DNA from: Flaviflagellibacter sp963786225
Lineage (GTDB): Bacteria > Pseudomonadota > Alphaproteobacteria > Rhizobiales > Methylopilaceae
DNA length: 64,000 bases
Direction: 5' to 3'
NCBI GenBank assembly: GCA_963786225.1
Contig: CAWAYQ010000017.1
Coordinates: forward strand, 114,105-178,104
Under the pieces are notes generated by a model that saw only the letters and a program-made list of their open reading frames with translations, made no database searches and was not told the DNA's origin. The translations under genes were made by a program, and so were the position numbers. Shown piece by piece: positions 53,664 through 64,000 of this stretch. How positions within the stretch are numbered: the stretch's first letter is position 1; each line of letters starts with the position of its first letter.

Positions 53664-53957
53664 ATGCCCAAGGCCTATTGGATCGCGCGTGTCGATGTCA
53701 GCAATCCGGAGGCCTATGCACCCTATGCCGCGGGCGCCGGTCCGGCGATCGCAAAGTTCGGCGGGCGGTATCTGGCCCGTGGCGGACGCTCCGAATCGCT
53801 GCAGGGCCCGGCCCGCGGCCGCAACGTGATCGTCGAGTTCCCCGACTACGAGGCGGCGCTCGCCGCCTGGAACTCCCCCGAATACCAGGCCGCGAAGAAA
53901 TTCCGCGACGGCAATTGCGAAGCCGAATTCGTTGTCGTCGAGGGCTTTGAGGGTTAG
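53664..53957 (+). CDS. DUF1330 domain protein
   Basis: A 97-residue ferredoxin-like-fold protein (AYWIARVDVSNPEAYAPYAA, RGRNVIVEFPDYEAALAAWN, SPEYQAAKKFRDG), the full DUF1330 unit. Function is unknown; relatives form dimers like antibiotic-biosynthesis monooxygenases. CGGAGGAC precedes the ATG, 26 bp after pyrF, probably in the same operon. Confidence 0.88.
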   Translation: MPKAYWIARVDVSNPEAYAPYAAGAGPAIAKFGGRYLARGGRSESLQGPARGRNVIVEFPDYEAALAAWNSPEYQAAKKFRDGNCEAEFVVVEGFEG

Positions 53958-53998
53958 TCCTTCCGCGTCACAATGAATCGTCGGAAACGGAGTGCGAG

Positions 53999-54803
53999 AT
54001 GCGGCTGGTAGTGGTTGGCGCGGCGGGACGCATGGGCTGCGCGCTGATCCGCGCGCTGCTGCTGGCGCCCGGCGCGCGGCTGTCGGGCGGCGATCGAGCG
54101 CGAAGGCTCGCCCGCTTTGGGACAGGATGCCGGCGCGCTGGTCGGCCTGCCGGAAACCGGCGTGAAGGTGACGTCCGATCCGCTCGCGGCTTTCGCCGCC
54201 GCGGAGGGCGTCGTCGATTTCACCTCGCCCGCCGCGACCGTCGAGTTCGCGGGCCTCGCCGCGCAGGCGCGCATCGTCCATGTCATCGGCACGACGGGGT
54301 TTTCCGACGAAGACATCGAAAAGCTCGATGCCGCCGCGCGCCATGCCGTGCTGGTGCGATCCGGCAATATGTCGCTCGGCGTCAATCTGCTCGCCGCTCT
54401 GGTGAAGAAGGCTGCTGCGGCGCTCCCGGACTTCGACATCGAAATCCTCGAAATGCATCACCGCGACAAGGTCGACGCGCCGTCCGGCACCGCGCTTCTT
54501 CTCGGCGAGGCCGCCGCGGCCGGCCGCAAGGTGAAGCTTTCCGAGAAGTCCGTGAAGGTCCGCGACGGCCATACCGGCGCGCGGACCGCCGGAAGTATCG
54601 GTTTTGCGACCTTGCGCGGCGGCTCGGTCGTCGGCGAACATTCCGTCATTCTCGCCGGAGCGGGCGAACGCGTCGAACTCAGCCACAAGGCCGAGGACCG
54701 GGCGATCTTCGCCAATGGTGCAATTCGTGCTGCGCTGTGGGGCAAGGGCCGCACGCCCGGCCATTATTCCATGACCGATGTGCTCGGCATCGCCGATCTG
54801 TAG
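53999..54803 (+). pseudogene. dapB: 4-hydroxy-tetrahydrodipicolinate reductase, one-base frameshift
   Basis: The lysine/diaminopimelate enzyme DapB. The N-terminal NAD(P) motif is VVVGAAGRMGCALIRAL; after ARLSG one extra G near 54090 shifts the frame, and homology resumes as AIEREGSPALGQDAGALVGL. The rest is intact: VDFTSPAATVEF, GTTGFSDEDIEKL, MHHRDKVDAPSGTALLLGEA and the final GHYSMTDVLGI. An essential gene with a single indel and full conservation on both sides points to a sequence error. Confidence 0.85.
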
Positions 54804-54812
54804 GGTGACATG

Positions 54813-55448
54813 ATGGAGCGTACGCTTGTCCTCGTCCGGCACGGCCAGAGCGAGTGGAACCTGAAGAACCTCTTCACCGGCTGGCGGGATCCGATCTGAC
54901 GGAAGTCGGCGTCGAGGAGGCGCGCGAGGCCGGCCGGAAGCTGAAGGAGATCGGCCTGAAATTCGATCTCGGCTTCACCTCGGAACTGTCGCGCGCCCAG
55001 AAGACGCTCGACATCATCCTCGACGAACTCGGCCAGAGCGAGCATTCCGATCACGCCGGAACATCGCGCTCAACGAGCGCGATTACGGCGACCTCTCGGG
55101 CCTGAACAAGGACCAGGCGCGCGAGAAATGGGGCGAGGAGCAGGTCCATATCTGGCGCCGCTCCTATCGATATCGCGCCGCCCGGCGGCGAAAGCCTGCG
55201 CGACACGCTGGCGCGGACGCTGCCCTATTATGTCCGCGAGCATCCTGCCGGAAGTGCTCAGCGGCAAGAACGTGATCGTCACCGCCCACGGCAATTCGCT
55301 GCGCGCGCTCGTCATGGTGCTCGAAGGGCAGGATCAGGAGAGCATTATCAAGCGGGAGCTGGAGACCGGCGCTCCGCTGATCTACCGGCTCGGACCGGAT
55401 GCGCGGGTGATCGAGCAGTCGGGACCTCGCCGCTTAACCCTTCGATAA
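54813..55448 (+). pseudogene. gpmA: 2,3-bisphosphoglycerate-dependent phosphoglycerate mutase, multiple indels
   Basis: The histidine phosphatase GpmA of glycolysis. LVLVRHGQSEWNLKNLFTGW carries the phospho-histidine RHG. A base is missing at about 54893 (before DLTEVGVEEAREAGRKL), the frame shifts again near 55050 (ALNERDYGDLSGLNKDQARE follows), again near 55170 (DIAPPGGESLRDT-type sequence) and near 55245. The end VTAHGNSLRALVMVLEGQ (second His) to RVIEQSG is intact. Four indels in one housekeeping gene with all motifs kept argue for poor consensus. Confidence 0.83.
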
Positions 55449-55548
55449 CAGGTGCAGAAATGCTTGCGGGCCAATCGCAGGGTTTGGTATGGTCTGCATG
55501 ATCGTTCCGCCGTCACGGCGGGTCTTTCTGCTACGACGGAACCGGACG

Positions 55549-56019
55549 ATGGCCGAAGAGGCTCCCCGGACTGCTTGGATTGCGGGCTTCGCCCCTCGCG
55601 CCTGCGTGGCGCGCGATGTCGGCGGCCTGCTGCGCAGCGCGGCCCTGCGCCCGACCCGCCAGCGCATCGCGCTCGGCCGCATGCTCTACGCCAAGGGCGA
55701 CCGCCATGTGACGGCCGAGATCCTGCACGAAGAGGCGATGCGCGCCCGCGTGCCGGTGTCGCTTGCGACGGTCTACAACACGCTGCACCAGTTCACGGAA
55801 GCCGGCCTCCTGCGCGAAGTCGCGGTCGACGGCGCCAAGACCTATTTCGACACCAATGTCTCCGACCATCACCACTTCCTGGTCGAGGGCGAGAACCAGC
55901 TGCTCGACATCCACGGCGACCACATCACGCTCGACGGCCTGCCCGAGGCGCCGGAAGGCATGGAGATCGCCCGCGTCGACGTGGTGGTCCGCCTCCGCCG
56001 CAAGGGCAAGAACAGCTGA
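55549..56019 (+). CDS. irr: Iron response regulator Irr (Fur family)
   Basis: A 156-residue Fur-superfamily repressor/activator that senses heme-linked iron status in Rhizobiales. The winged helix contains RSAALRPTRQRIALGRMLYA (about 32-51), VTAEILHEEAM and VSLATVYNTLHQFTEAGLLR. The DHHHFLVEGENQ segment near 104 provides the histidine cluster of Irr. The N-terminal GCP heme motif of Bradyrhizobium Irr is absent. The ATG chosen begins MAEEAPRTAW; the 20-residue upstream extension is unlikely. The downstream fabA gene common in this order is missing. Confidence 0.9.
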   Translation: MAEEAPRTAWIAGFAPRACVARDVGGLLRSAALRPTRQRIALGRMLYAKGDRHVTAEILHEEAMRARVPVSLATVYNTLHQFTEAGLLREVAVDGAKTYFDTNVSDHHHFLVEGENQLLDIHGDHITLDGLPEAPEGMEIARVDVVVRLRRKGKNS

Positions 56020-56039
56020 GCTCGCATCGCGTCGAAGGC

Positions 56040-56310
56040 TCTACGGGCCTCTTCCCGCGCGTGAGGCGAGCTGGTCGAAGCTCGCCCGGATCCGCCGACA
56101 GCTTCCTGCGATCCAGCCGTCGAAGCCTGTCCGGAATCCGGCACCATGTGCCGTTACCCGGCATTGGCGAGACCGGCTGAAGCAGCACGACGCTCGAATC
56201 GGAGCTTCGGACAGGCGAAGCGGCAGAGTCGGCTCGGTCGCACCGGCGCGACAGACATTCACGTCTCGAGAAGCGCTGGCGCTCGACATTCGCTCCGTCC
56301 GCATCGCTCA
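56040..56310 (-). pseudogene. Degenerate partial copy of the SH3-domain protein gene
   Basis: Minus-strand fragments (EPTLPLRLSEAPI, GNGTWCRI in a neighbouring frame, GFDGWIAG) match the C-terminal part of the SH3-domain protein encoded at 56441-57056, where the same order EPTLPLR, GTWCRIWGDGFDGWIEQ occurs. No intact frame remains. It is probably a decayed tandem duplicate. Confidence 0.55.
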
Positions 56311-56344
56311 TCGCCGCATTTCTCTTCGGCTACGACTCAAGCTT

Positions 56345-56450
56345 CTGACCGTCGCGCATTGCCCTCTCCCGCGGCTCGCCTCGCGCGGCGAGTCGCACTC
56401 CTCTCCCGCTTTGCGGGCGAGGGGAAGGGCCGGGAAGTGGCTAGTTGAAC
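56345..56450. repeat. REP-like intergenic element
   Basis: The segment CCCTCTCCCGCGGCTCGCC, inner inverted repeat, and CTCTCCCGCTTTGCGGGCGAGG has the form of the palindromic intergenic repeats common in rhizobial genomes. Related CCCTCTCC / GGGAGAGG elements occur at about 58655 and 61562 in this window. Confidence 0.5.
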
Positions 56451-57056
56451 TCTTCGCCAGGATAGACGCCGAACAGGCGTTCCTGTTCGATCCAGCCGTC
56501 GAAGCCATCGCCCCAGATCCGGCACCAGGTGCCGGTGCATTGCCGAGACGCTGGCGAGGACCTGGGGCTGGAGCTGCGCGACGACGACGCGTCGCCGTCG
56601 GCGCTGCGGCGCAGAGGCAGCGTCGGCTCCTTCGCCCAGGGCGCGACGAGCGCCGTGCGGCGGCCGGACGAGAAGGCTGTGGAACACCCAGCCCTCGGCG
56701 CCGTCGGCATCGCGGATGCGGCGCCAATTGTCCCATTCGGCAGTGATCTCGACCGGCAGCCCGGCGCGGCTGATACGATCCACGCCACGTCCTGGTCGTT
56801 GGCCGGCGCCGCGGCGCACATTGACCTTGTCGGATTTCAGGCTAACGAAACGCGGGACAGCGGCCGCTGACCGAGCCCACGGCGACCGACCGCCATTCGC
56901 GCCGTTGTCTTGGCGGCCTCCGACGGGCGCGGCGTCCGAGCCTGGGCGCCGGCTCTCCCGGCCCACGAGCATGCATGACGAGATAGGCCCATCCCGCCAG
57001 CGATGCCGCGAAGGCACCAGCCGAACCGGCCTGCCCTGAAAACGCTTACCGTCCAT
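56441..57056 (-). pseudogene. SH3-domain (DUF1058-like) exported protein, frameshifted
   Basis: Conserved text is spread over three frames: a hydrophobic signal-like stretch GSAGAFAASLAGWAYLVMHA after MDGKRFQGQA, then VPRFVSLKSDKVNVRRG and GLPVEITAEWDNWRRIRDAD (bacterial SH3), then GRRTALVAPWAK and GTWCRIWGDGFDGWIEQERL ending GVYPGEEF. This is the two-SH3 architecture of small periplasmic proteins common in Rhizobiales. At least three indels are needed to join it. Role unknown, possibly cell-wall binding. Confidence 0.65.
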
Positions 57057-57218
57057 ACGACCCTGCGACCAAGTCCACCGGCAGTTGTTTTTGGAAACCC
57101 GTTGAGGGACACTTCCGCGCAGGTGCCGGACCCTCATCGCTTTCGACGAAAATACCCACGGCAGGGTCAATGAAATCCTAACCAGACGGCATGCCGTCGA
57201 ACAGCCCGCCATTCCGGC

Positions 57219-58215
57219 ATGAACAGATACGCCACGCGTCGTCGTAACCCGGAAACTGCCCGAGAGCGTCGAGGCCCGCATGCGCGAGCTGTTCGGCGCC
57301 GAGCTTCAATCCGACGATCATCCGATGAGCCGCGAGGAACTGGCCCAGGCGCTGAAGACCGCGCATGTGCTGGTGCCGACGGTGACGGACCGGCTCGACC
57401 GCGAGCTGATCGCCGAAGCCGGGCCGGATCTCAAGCTGATCGCCAATTTCGGCAATGGCGTCGACCATATCGACGTCGCCGCGCGCCATCGAAGGGCATC
57501 ACCGTCACCAACACGCCGGGCGTGCTCACCGAGGACACGGCCGACATGACGATGGCGATGATCCTCGCGGTGCCACGCCGGATCGCCGAGGGCGCCCGCA
57601 TCATCCCGGATGGCGCGAACTGGAGCGGCTGGTCGCCGACCTGGATGCTCGGCCGGCGGCTGGGCGGCAAACAACTCGGCATTGTCGGCATGGGACGAAT
57701 CGGCCAGGCCGTGGCCCGCCGCGCCCGCGCCTTCGGGCTCGAGATCCACTATCACAACCGCAAGCCGGTGGCGGCGCGGATCGAGCAGGCGCTCGGGGCG
57801 ACCTACTGGGAAAGCCTCGACCAGATGCTGGCGCGCGTCGGATGTCTGTCGGTGCATTGCCCGCATACGCCCGCGACCTATCCATCTGCTCGCCGCGCGG
57901 CGGCTGAGGCTGCTGAAGCCGGAGGCCTATCTGGTCAACACCGCGCGCGGCGAGATCATCGACGAGGACGCGCTGATCGAGCTTCTCGAGCAGGGACGGA
58001 TCGCCGGCGCCGCGCTTGACGTGTTCGAGGGCGAACCCAGCGATCGATCCTCGCTGGGTGGTCCTGGCGCGACGGGCAAGGTGCTGCTGATGCCGCATAT
58101 GGGCTCGGCAACGATCGAGAGCCGGATCGATATGGGCGAGAAGGTCATCGTCAACATCCGCACCTTCCTCGACAAGCATCGCCCTCCGGACCGTGTTCTG
58201 CCGAGCATGCTGTGA
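57219..58215 (+). pseudogene. D-2-hydroxyacid (glycerate-type) dehydrogenase, multiple indels
   Basis: The frame pieces give VVVTRKLPESVEARMRELFG, then LIANFGNGVDHIDVAA, GITVTNTPGVLTEDTADMTM, the NAD motif LGIVGMGRIGQAVARRARAF, and finally LKPEAYLVNTARGEIIDED (catalytic Arg), ALDVFEGEP (Glu) and MPHMGSAT (His). This is the GyaR/glyoxylate-hydroxypyruvate reductase branch. Shifts occur near 57235, 57490, 57885 and 58045. All catalytic residues survive, so the intact gene probably exists and the sequence is faulty. Confidence 0.8.
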
Positions 58216-58300
58216 GATTTCGGCGTCTGCGCGAGATTTATGTTCCCTTTTTGTTCGATCCGTGCCTAACCTTCACGTGGCTCAGCCCACGGAGGTTTCC

Positions 58301-58651
58301 ATGCTTCGTCTCTCTTTTGCCGTTCCGCAGTTCCTTGCCGTCGCCGCGCCGGCATTCGCTGTCGAACTTGTCCAGCCGGCCGATCTCGGCCGTTCCTTGT
58401 TCGACGCGAAGCCCATCACCACGACCGATTCCAAGGGCCGCTCCTCGCAGCTGACGTTCGCGCCGGGCGGAACGTTGACGCGCGACCGCGGCGGGAAGTC
58501 GTCCGAAGGCAAATGGCGGCTGTCGGACGACGGCTTCTGCATGCAGCTCGGCCAGGCGAAGCGGGAGAGCTGCTACATCGTGCTGAAGCAGGAAGACGGC
58601 CGGTTCTCGGCGCTGAAGCGGGCCGGCGAGCCGTTCACCTGGACGAGGTGA
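58301..58651 (+). CDS. Periplasmic hypothetical protein
   Basis: A 116-residue protein with a signal peptide (cleavage near APAFA-VELV) and a small beta-rich mature domain: GRSLFDAKPITTTDSKGRSS, FAPGGTLTRDR, EGKWRLSDDGFCMQLGQAKR, with two cysteines (DGFCMQL and ESCYIVL) that may pair. It resembles small secreted DUF995-like proteins of Rhizobiales. The GGAGG site eight bases before the ATG decides this start. Confidence 0.7.
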   Translation: MLRLSFAVPQFLAVAAPAFAVELVQPADLGRSLFDAKPITTTDSKGRSSQLTFAPGGTLTRDRGGKSSEGKWRLSDDGFCMQLGQAKRESCYIVLKQEDGRFSALKRAGEPFTWTR

Positions 58652-58654
58652 TTC

Positions 58655-58798
58655 CTCCCCTCTCGCGTGCGGGAAGGGCATCGCGATGCCGGGAGGCGTG
58701 AGCGCGGTGAGGGGCAGGCCGCATCAATAGACATCGAGCTTCGCCCTCACCCCGGTCGCCGGACGGCGACTCGAGCTCTCCAGCTTCGCAGGAGAGGA
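58655..58798. repeat. REP-like intergenic element
   Basis: CCTCCCCTCTCGCGTGCGGG at the left and TCGCAGGAGAGGA at the right frame a GC-rich segment with GTGAGGGGC and GCCCTCACC as a central inverted repeat. Its style matches the other elements near 56345 and 61562. Confidence 0.45.
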
Positions 58799-59572
58799 CT
58801 AGGCCGCGCCCTGCCACTCAGCGGATTTTCCGGGTCCCAGGCATAGCCCACCGTCTCGAACCGCATCGACCGCGCGTCGATCATCAGTAGGCGGCCGGTC
58901 AGGCCCTCGCCGAACGGCGCGATCTCGCGGATCGCCTCCAGCGCCATCAGCGAACCGACCACGCCCGCGAGCGCGCCGAGCACGCCGGCCTCCTCGCAGG
59001 CCGGGATGGAGCCGTCCGGCGGCGGTTCGGGGAACAGGCAGCGATAGGTCGGGTTTGGCTGCCGTTCGGACCGTTCTCATAGGGGCGCAGCGTCGTCAGC
59101 GCGCCGTCCATCGTCCCGAGCCAGCCCATGACCAGCGGCCGCCTGGCGCGGAAGGCCGCGTCGGAAACGAGATAGCGCGTGCGGAAATTGTCGGAGCCGT
59201 CGAGCACGAGATCGTAATCGCCGATCAGCGCCTCGGCATTGCCTTCGGTGAGGCGTTGTGCGTCTCGACCGCGACATGCGGGTTGATCCGGCGCAGCGTG
59301 TCCGCCGCGCTCTCGACCTTGGCCCGGCCGGTGTCGCCCGTGCCGTGGACGATCTGGCGCTGGAGGTTCGACAGCGACACCACGTCGTCGTCGACTACGC
59401 CCAGCGTGCCGACGCCCGCCGCCGCGAGATAGAGCAAAGCCGGGCTCCCGAGCCCACCCGCGCCGATGACCAGCACCCGCGCCGCGCCCAGCTTCTGCTG
59501 GCCGGGTCCGCCGATCTCGCGCAGCACGATGTGCCGGGCATAGCGTTCAAGTTCTTCGTTCGTCAGCCTCAT
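58799..59572 (-). pseudogene. HesA/MoeB/ThiF family adenylyltransferase, frameshifted
   Basis: An E1-like enzyme that adenylates a sulfur-carrier protein C-terminus (MoaD or ThiS). The first frame has ERYARHIVLREIGGPGQQKL, the ATP motif VLVIGAGGLGSPALLYLAAA and DDDVVSLSNLQRQI. After a shift near 59245 comes DYDLVLDGSDNFRTRYLVSD, then GWLGTMDGALTTLRP, another shift near 59060, and GVVGSLMALEAIREI. Zinc-binding cysteine pairs are hard to place because of the indels. Its start overlaps the end of the upstream isomerase gene (ATGA). Confidence 0.78.
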
Positions 59573-60165
59573 GCCGGGCCTCCGCGCGCCGCCCAGTCGA
59601 GCGCCTGTTCATCCGGTCGTGGCCCCAGAACAGCTCGCCGTCTTCGGTGACGAAGCTCGGCGCGCCGAAGATGCCGCATCGATGCGGCCTGCGGTCTGGT
59701 GACGGAGCGCGAGCTTGTTCTCGTCGGTCTGCGCCTTGGCGATCAGCTCTCCGCGGAAAGCCGAGCTTGCCGAGCACGGCGTCGATCACGCCCGCTCGGA
59801 GATCACCCCGCCCTCGCCGAATTCGAAATCGAACATCGCCCGGGTGAAGTCCGGCCGTCGCTCCTCGTCGAGCACCAGCGCGACGCGGGCGGCGAGAAGG
59901 CCGTTCTGCGGAAACTCCGGGGGCCGCCGGAAGGGAAGTTCGTGCTTGACGGCGAGGCGCTCCAGATCCCGCCACATATAGGCGCCCTTCACCGGAAATG
60001 CGCGGTAGGGCGAGGTGTTGAGGCCCTGTTCGGCGAATACCGGGCCGAGCAGGAACGGCTTCCAGGCGACGTCGACTCCGCGCTCTCCGCCTCGTCCGCC
60101 ACCCGCATCACGGCGAGATAGGAATAGGTCGATCCGAAGTCGTACCAGAAGTCGATGTGCGGCAT
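59569..60165 (-). pseudogene. DsbA-fold isomerase (2-hydroxychromene-2-carboxylate isomerase type), frameshifted
   Basis: A thioredoxin-fold protein starting MPHIDFWYDFGSTYSYLAVM; the Ser in FGSTYSY takes the position of the glutathione-activating serine, and there is no CxxC. After a shift near 60075 it continues VAWKPFLLGPVFAEQGLNTS, AYMWRDLERLAVKHELPFRR and FTRAMFDFEF. After further shifts it ends in GAPSFVTEDGELFWGHDR. Family members isomerise aromatic-degradation intermediates with glutathione. It appears coupled to the moeB-like gene. Confidence 0.75.
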
Positions 60166-60328
60166 TGCCTCGTTGCGGGCCGTCCGAACGTCGAGCCCAG
60201 GACTGACGTCGGCCGGGAGCCCGGCAATCGGGCGGGTGCGCCAAACTTGGCCTTGCGCGCCGCCGGTGCGGACTAATGTGCGACGCGATGTCTTCGCGAA
60301 GTTACCTGCCCTCGCACGGATTCCCGAC

Positions 60329-61561
<1,233 letters not shown>

Positions 61562-61923
61562 ATTCCCTCTCCCCGCCAAGTCGGCCGGAAGGACGAGCGG
61601 GGTCGGGGTTGCGACTTCTCGATAGCGCGCACCCGCTCACCCGGCCGCGCTCCGCGCGTGCCGACCTCCCCTTTGGGAGAGGTGCGCGCGAATGGTTGCG
61701 CACGTTAGTACCCCTTAAACCCGAAGCCCGCAAAGTGTCTGATCGGCCTGCGGGGCGCGTGTCCTTGGGGGGACGCGCCGGCAGGCTTGGCATGCGCTAG
61801 CGAGGGCATCGAGATGCTCGGTATCGCGGGAAGAAGCGCAGAAACGGCGCGAACCCAAGTTCGATTCCCATCCGGAAGAATTGCTGGACCTGAGGCTCGG
61901 GCCTCAGGACCGGGCGCACAGCT
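61562..61923. repeat. REP-like element and spacer between argG and mrcA
   Basis: ATTCCCTCTCCCCGCCAAG at the left and ACCTCCCCTTTGGGAGAGG around 61665-61683 frame a GC-rich intergenic repeat of the same style as those near 56345 and 58655. The rest (61690-61923) shows no gene and leads into the penicillin-binding protein. Confidence 0.45.
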
Positions 61924-64000
61924 ATGACCGCGCCGCGCCGCGCCCGAAGAGATTCCTCGAAGAAAGAAGGCGCAGACGAGGAAGAGCCTGCGCCGAGACG
62001 CCGGGCGGCTCGCCGCGCGCCCCAACCGGAACCCGAGGACGACGAGGAAGAGGTGAGGAAGAGGAAGAGATGGAAGAGGAGCCGCGCCTCCCCGCCGCAA
62101 GAAGACGGCGTCCCGCTCAGGCTCCGCGCGCCGCGCCAAGAAGAGCGCGCCCCGTCGTCGGCGGAGCGATCCCGTGGGCTTCTTCGCGCTCGGCCGCATG
62201 TTCCGTTACAGCGCGATCCTCGCGCTCTGGCTCGGCATCGCGCTCACAGCGTTCGTCGTCGTCACCAAGCCACCCGCCTTCCGCCTATCAACGCGCTGGA
62301 AATCCCGCCGCGCCCTCCGAGCGTCACGCTCGTCGGGGTGGACGGGACCACGCTCGCGACGCGCGGCGACGGCAGCGCGTTGAAGGTCGACCTGAAGCAC
62401 CTGCCCGATTACCTGCCGCAGGCTTTCGTCGCCATTGAAGACCAGCGTTTTCGTTCGCATTTCGGCGTCGATCCGATCGGCCTCATGCGCGCGGCGTATC
62501 AGAACCTCGTCGCCGGCCAGGTCGTGCAGGGCGGTTCGACGCTGACGCAGCAGTCTGCGAAGAATTTGTTTCTCACGCCCGAACGCTCGTTCGAACGCAA
62601 GGTGCAGGAAGCCATCCTCGCGCTCTGGCTCAGCGAAACTCTCAAAGGACGAAGATTCGAACTCTATCGAACCGCGTCTATTTCGGGTCGGGCGCCTACG
62701 GCGTACAGGCGGCGAGCCAGCGCTATTTCGGCAAGCCCGCAAGCTACGTCACGCTGGCGGAAGCCGCGATTTTCGCAGGCCTTGTAAAGGCGCCGTCGCG
62801 CCTGGCGCCGATGCGCGACGCGTTGGCCGCGGCAGGCGCGGGGCCAGGTCGTGCTGGCCGCCATGGCCGAACAGGACTTCATCACCGACAAGGAGGCCGC
62901 GCGAGCGATGAGCATGCCGGCGGCGATCGCCGCGCCGCGCATGGACGGCGCGTCCGGCTATGTCGCGGACTGGGTCGTCGATCAGCTCGCCGAACTCGCC
63001 GGCACGCTCGACAAGGACGTCATCGTCGACACCACGATTGATCCCATTCTGCAGGCCGAAGCCGAACAGGCCCTGGTGTCGGGTCTGAATGAAAGCGGCG
63101 CGAAACTCGGCGTCAGCCAGGGCGCCGTTGTCTCGATCGATCCGCAGGGCGCGGTGGAGGGCACTCGTCGGCGGAAGATCCTACGCGCAAAGCCAGTTCA
63201 ACCGCGCCGTCGCGGCGAAGCGTCAGCCGGGCTCCGCGTTCAAGCCGTTCGTCTATCTCACCGCGGCCGAAGCGGGACCGACGCCCGGCAGCCTCGTGCA
63301 GGACGCGCCGATCCGCATCAAGAATTGGTCGCCGGAAAACTTCGACAAGAAGTATCGCGGAACGGTCACTCTCACCGAAGCGCTCGCAACCTCGCTGAAC
63401 AGCGTCGCCTGTCCGCCTCGCAATGGATGTCGGGCCGGACGCGGTCGCGAAGACAGCGCACCGCATGGGCGTGACCTCGGAGCTTCAGGCCAACGCCTCG
63501 CTCGCGCTCGCAAACGTCCTAGGTAACGCCGCTGTCGCCACGGCCTATGCCCCGTTCGCAAACGGTGGCTACGGCGTCATTCCGTATGTCGTTCGCCGCG
63601 TACGTACGAGCGAGACCGGCCGGGTTCTGTACGAGCGGCGCGGCACCGGCCTCGGCCGGGTCGCCGATCCCCGCCATCTCGCAATGATGAACCAGATGAT
63701 GTCGGAAACGCTGCGCATCGGAACGGCGCGGAAGGCGGAACTCGCGGGCTGGCCCGCCGCCGGCAAGACCGGCACCAGCCAGGACTTCCGCGATGCCTGG
63801 TTCGTCGGCTACACAGCGCAGTTCGTCACCGCGGTGTGGCTCGGCAATGACGACAATTCGCCGACCAAGCGCGCATCGGGCTCGGGCCTGCCGGTCGAGA
63901 TCTGGAGTTGCGACATCACCGCCGCCCCGATTGCGGCATTCCGGTCGCCGGCCTGCCAGGTCTGTTCGGTCCGCTCGATGCTCCGGGCCGCAACGAGATG
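61924..64000 (+). pseudogene. mrcA: Penicillin-binding protein 1A, frameshifted and cut by the window end
   Basis: A bifunctional peptidoglycan synthase. A very basic cytoplasmic leader is followed by the membrane helix SAILALWLGIALTAFVVVTK. The glycosyltransferase has AIEDQRFRSHFGVDPIGLMR (catalytic Glu) and GGSTLTQQSAKNLFLTPERS. The transpeptidase has GSAFKPFVYL (SxxK), SLNSVA (SxN) and GKTGTSQDFRDAWFVGYT (KTG). Shifts occur near 62165, 62280, 62660, 62830, 63165 and 63415. All catalytic motifs survive, so faulty sequence is likelier than decay. The gene runs beyond the window. Confidence 0.85.

Overview
The window reads as a chromosome segment of a high-GC alphaproteobacterium, most likely of the order Hyphomicrobiales (Rhizobiales). 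Pointers are an Irr-type Fur regulator with a triple-histidine motif, an MmcB repair nuclease, a PmtA phospholipid methyltransferase, a RegB/RegA (ActSR) redox pair, minCDE preceded by a full CtrA box (TTAA-N7-TTAA), a heat-shock type promoter before dnaK, and an EgtB/EgtD ergothioneine pair. The genus cannot be fixed from sequence alone.

Region by region. 0-6.6 kb: an oxalate/formate-type MFS carrier, an acyltransferase-3 membrane protein, a 1-Cys peroxiredoxin with a Fur/PerR-like palindrome upstream, egtBD behind a perfect 15-bp inverted repeat, and an HU protein. 7.3-12.3 kb: a split chromate transporter, a LuxR-type response regulator with its HisKA_3 kinase, and small conserved genes. 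12.46-14.05 kb: tRNA-Arg(CCG) whose 3' 45 bp recur exactly 1.5 kb downstream, bracketing an ArsR/SRPBCC pair; this looks like a miniature or decayed tRNA-integrated island and abuts a truncated AI-2E transporter pseudogene. 16.2-20.7 kb: an MdtA/MdtB-type RND pump.

20.9-32.4 kb is the accessory heart of the window: a TMEM175-type channel, a broken SDR, three alpha/beta hydrolases (two with an Asp nucleophile, one with the serine replaced), a CGNR regulator facing a striking array of four operator half-sites spaced 20-21 bp apart, a haloacid dehalogenase, and a gcvH / tandem-DUF427 / MOSC-reductase cassette. That cassette lies between two exact copies of a 49-bp sequence taken from the 3' end of the dehalogenase gene. 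A DHA2 exporter of different sequence character closes the region. Together these suggest assembled stress or haloorganic detoxification cargo; the substrates are unknown.

32.5-54 kb is core genome: an sRNA candidate, minCDE, a HupE-like protein, a MexE/MexF-type RND pump followed by DUF2946 and PCu(A)C copper genes, mmcB, DUF427, regA/regB, an ABC exporter with one frameshift, grpE, alkB, dnaK-dnaJ, pmtA, a flavin reductase, pyrF and DUF1330. From about 54 kb to the end (dapB, gpmA, irr, SH3 protein, D-2-hydroxyacid dehydrogenase, moeB-like, DsbA-like isomerase, argG, mrcA) most genes carry one to several single-base indels while codon-level conservation continues across them. This is best explained by poor consensus sequence in this part of the contig, not by real gene decay. 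Intergenic REP-like repeats also cluster there.
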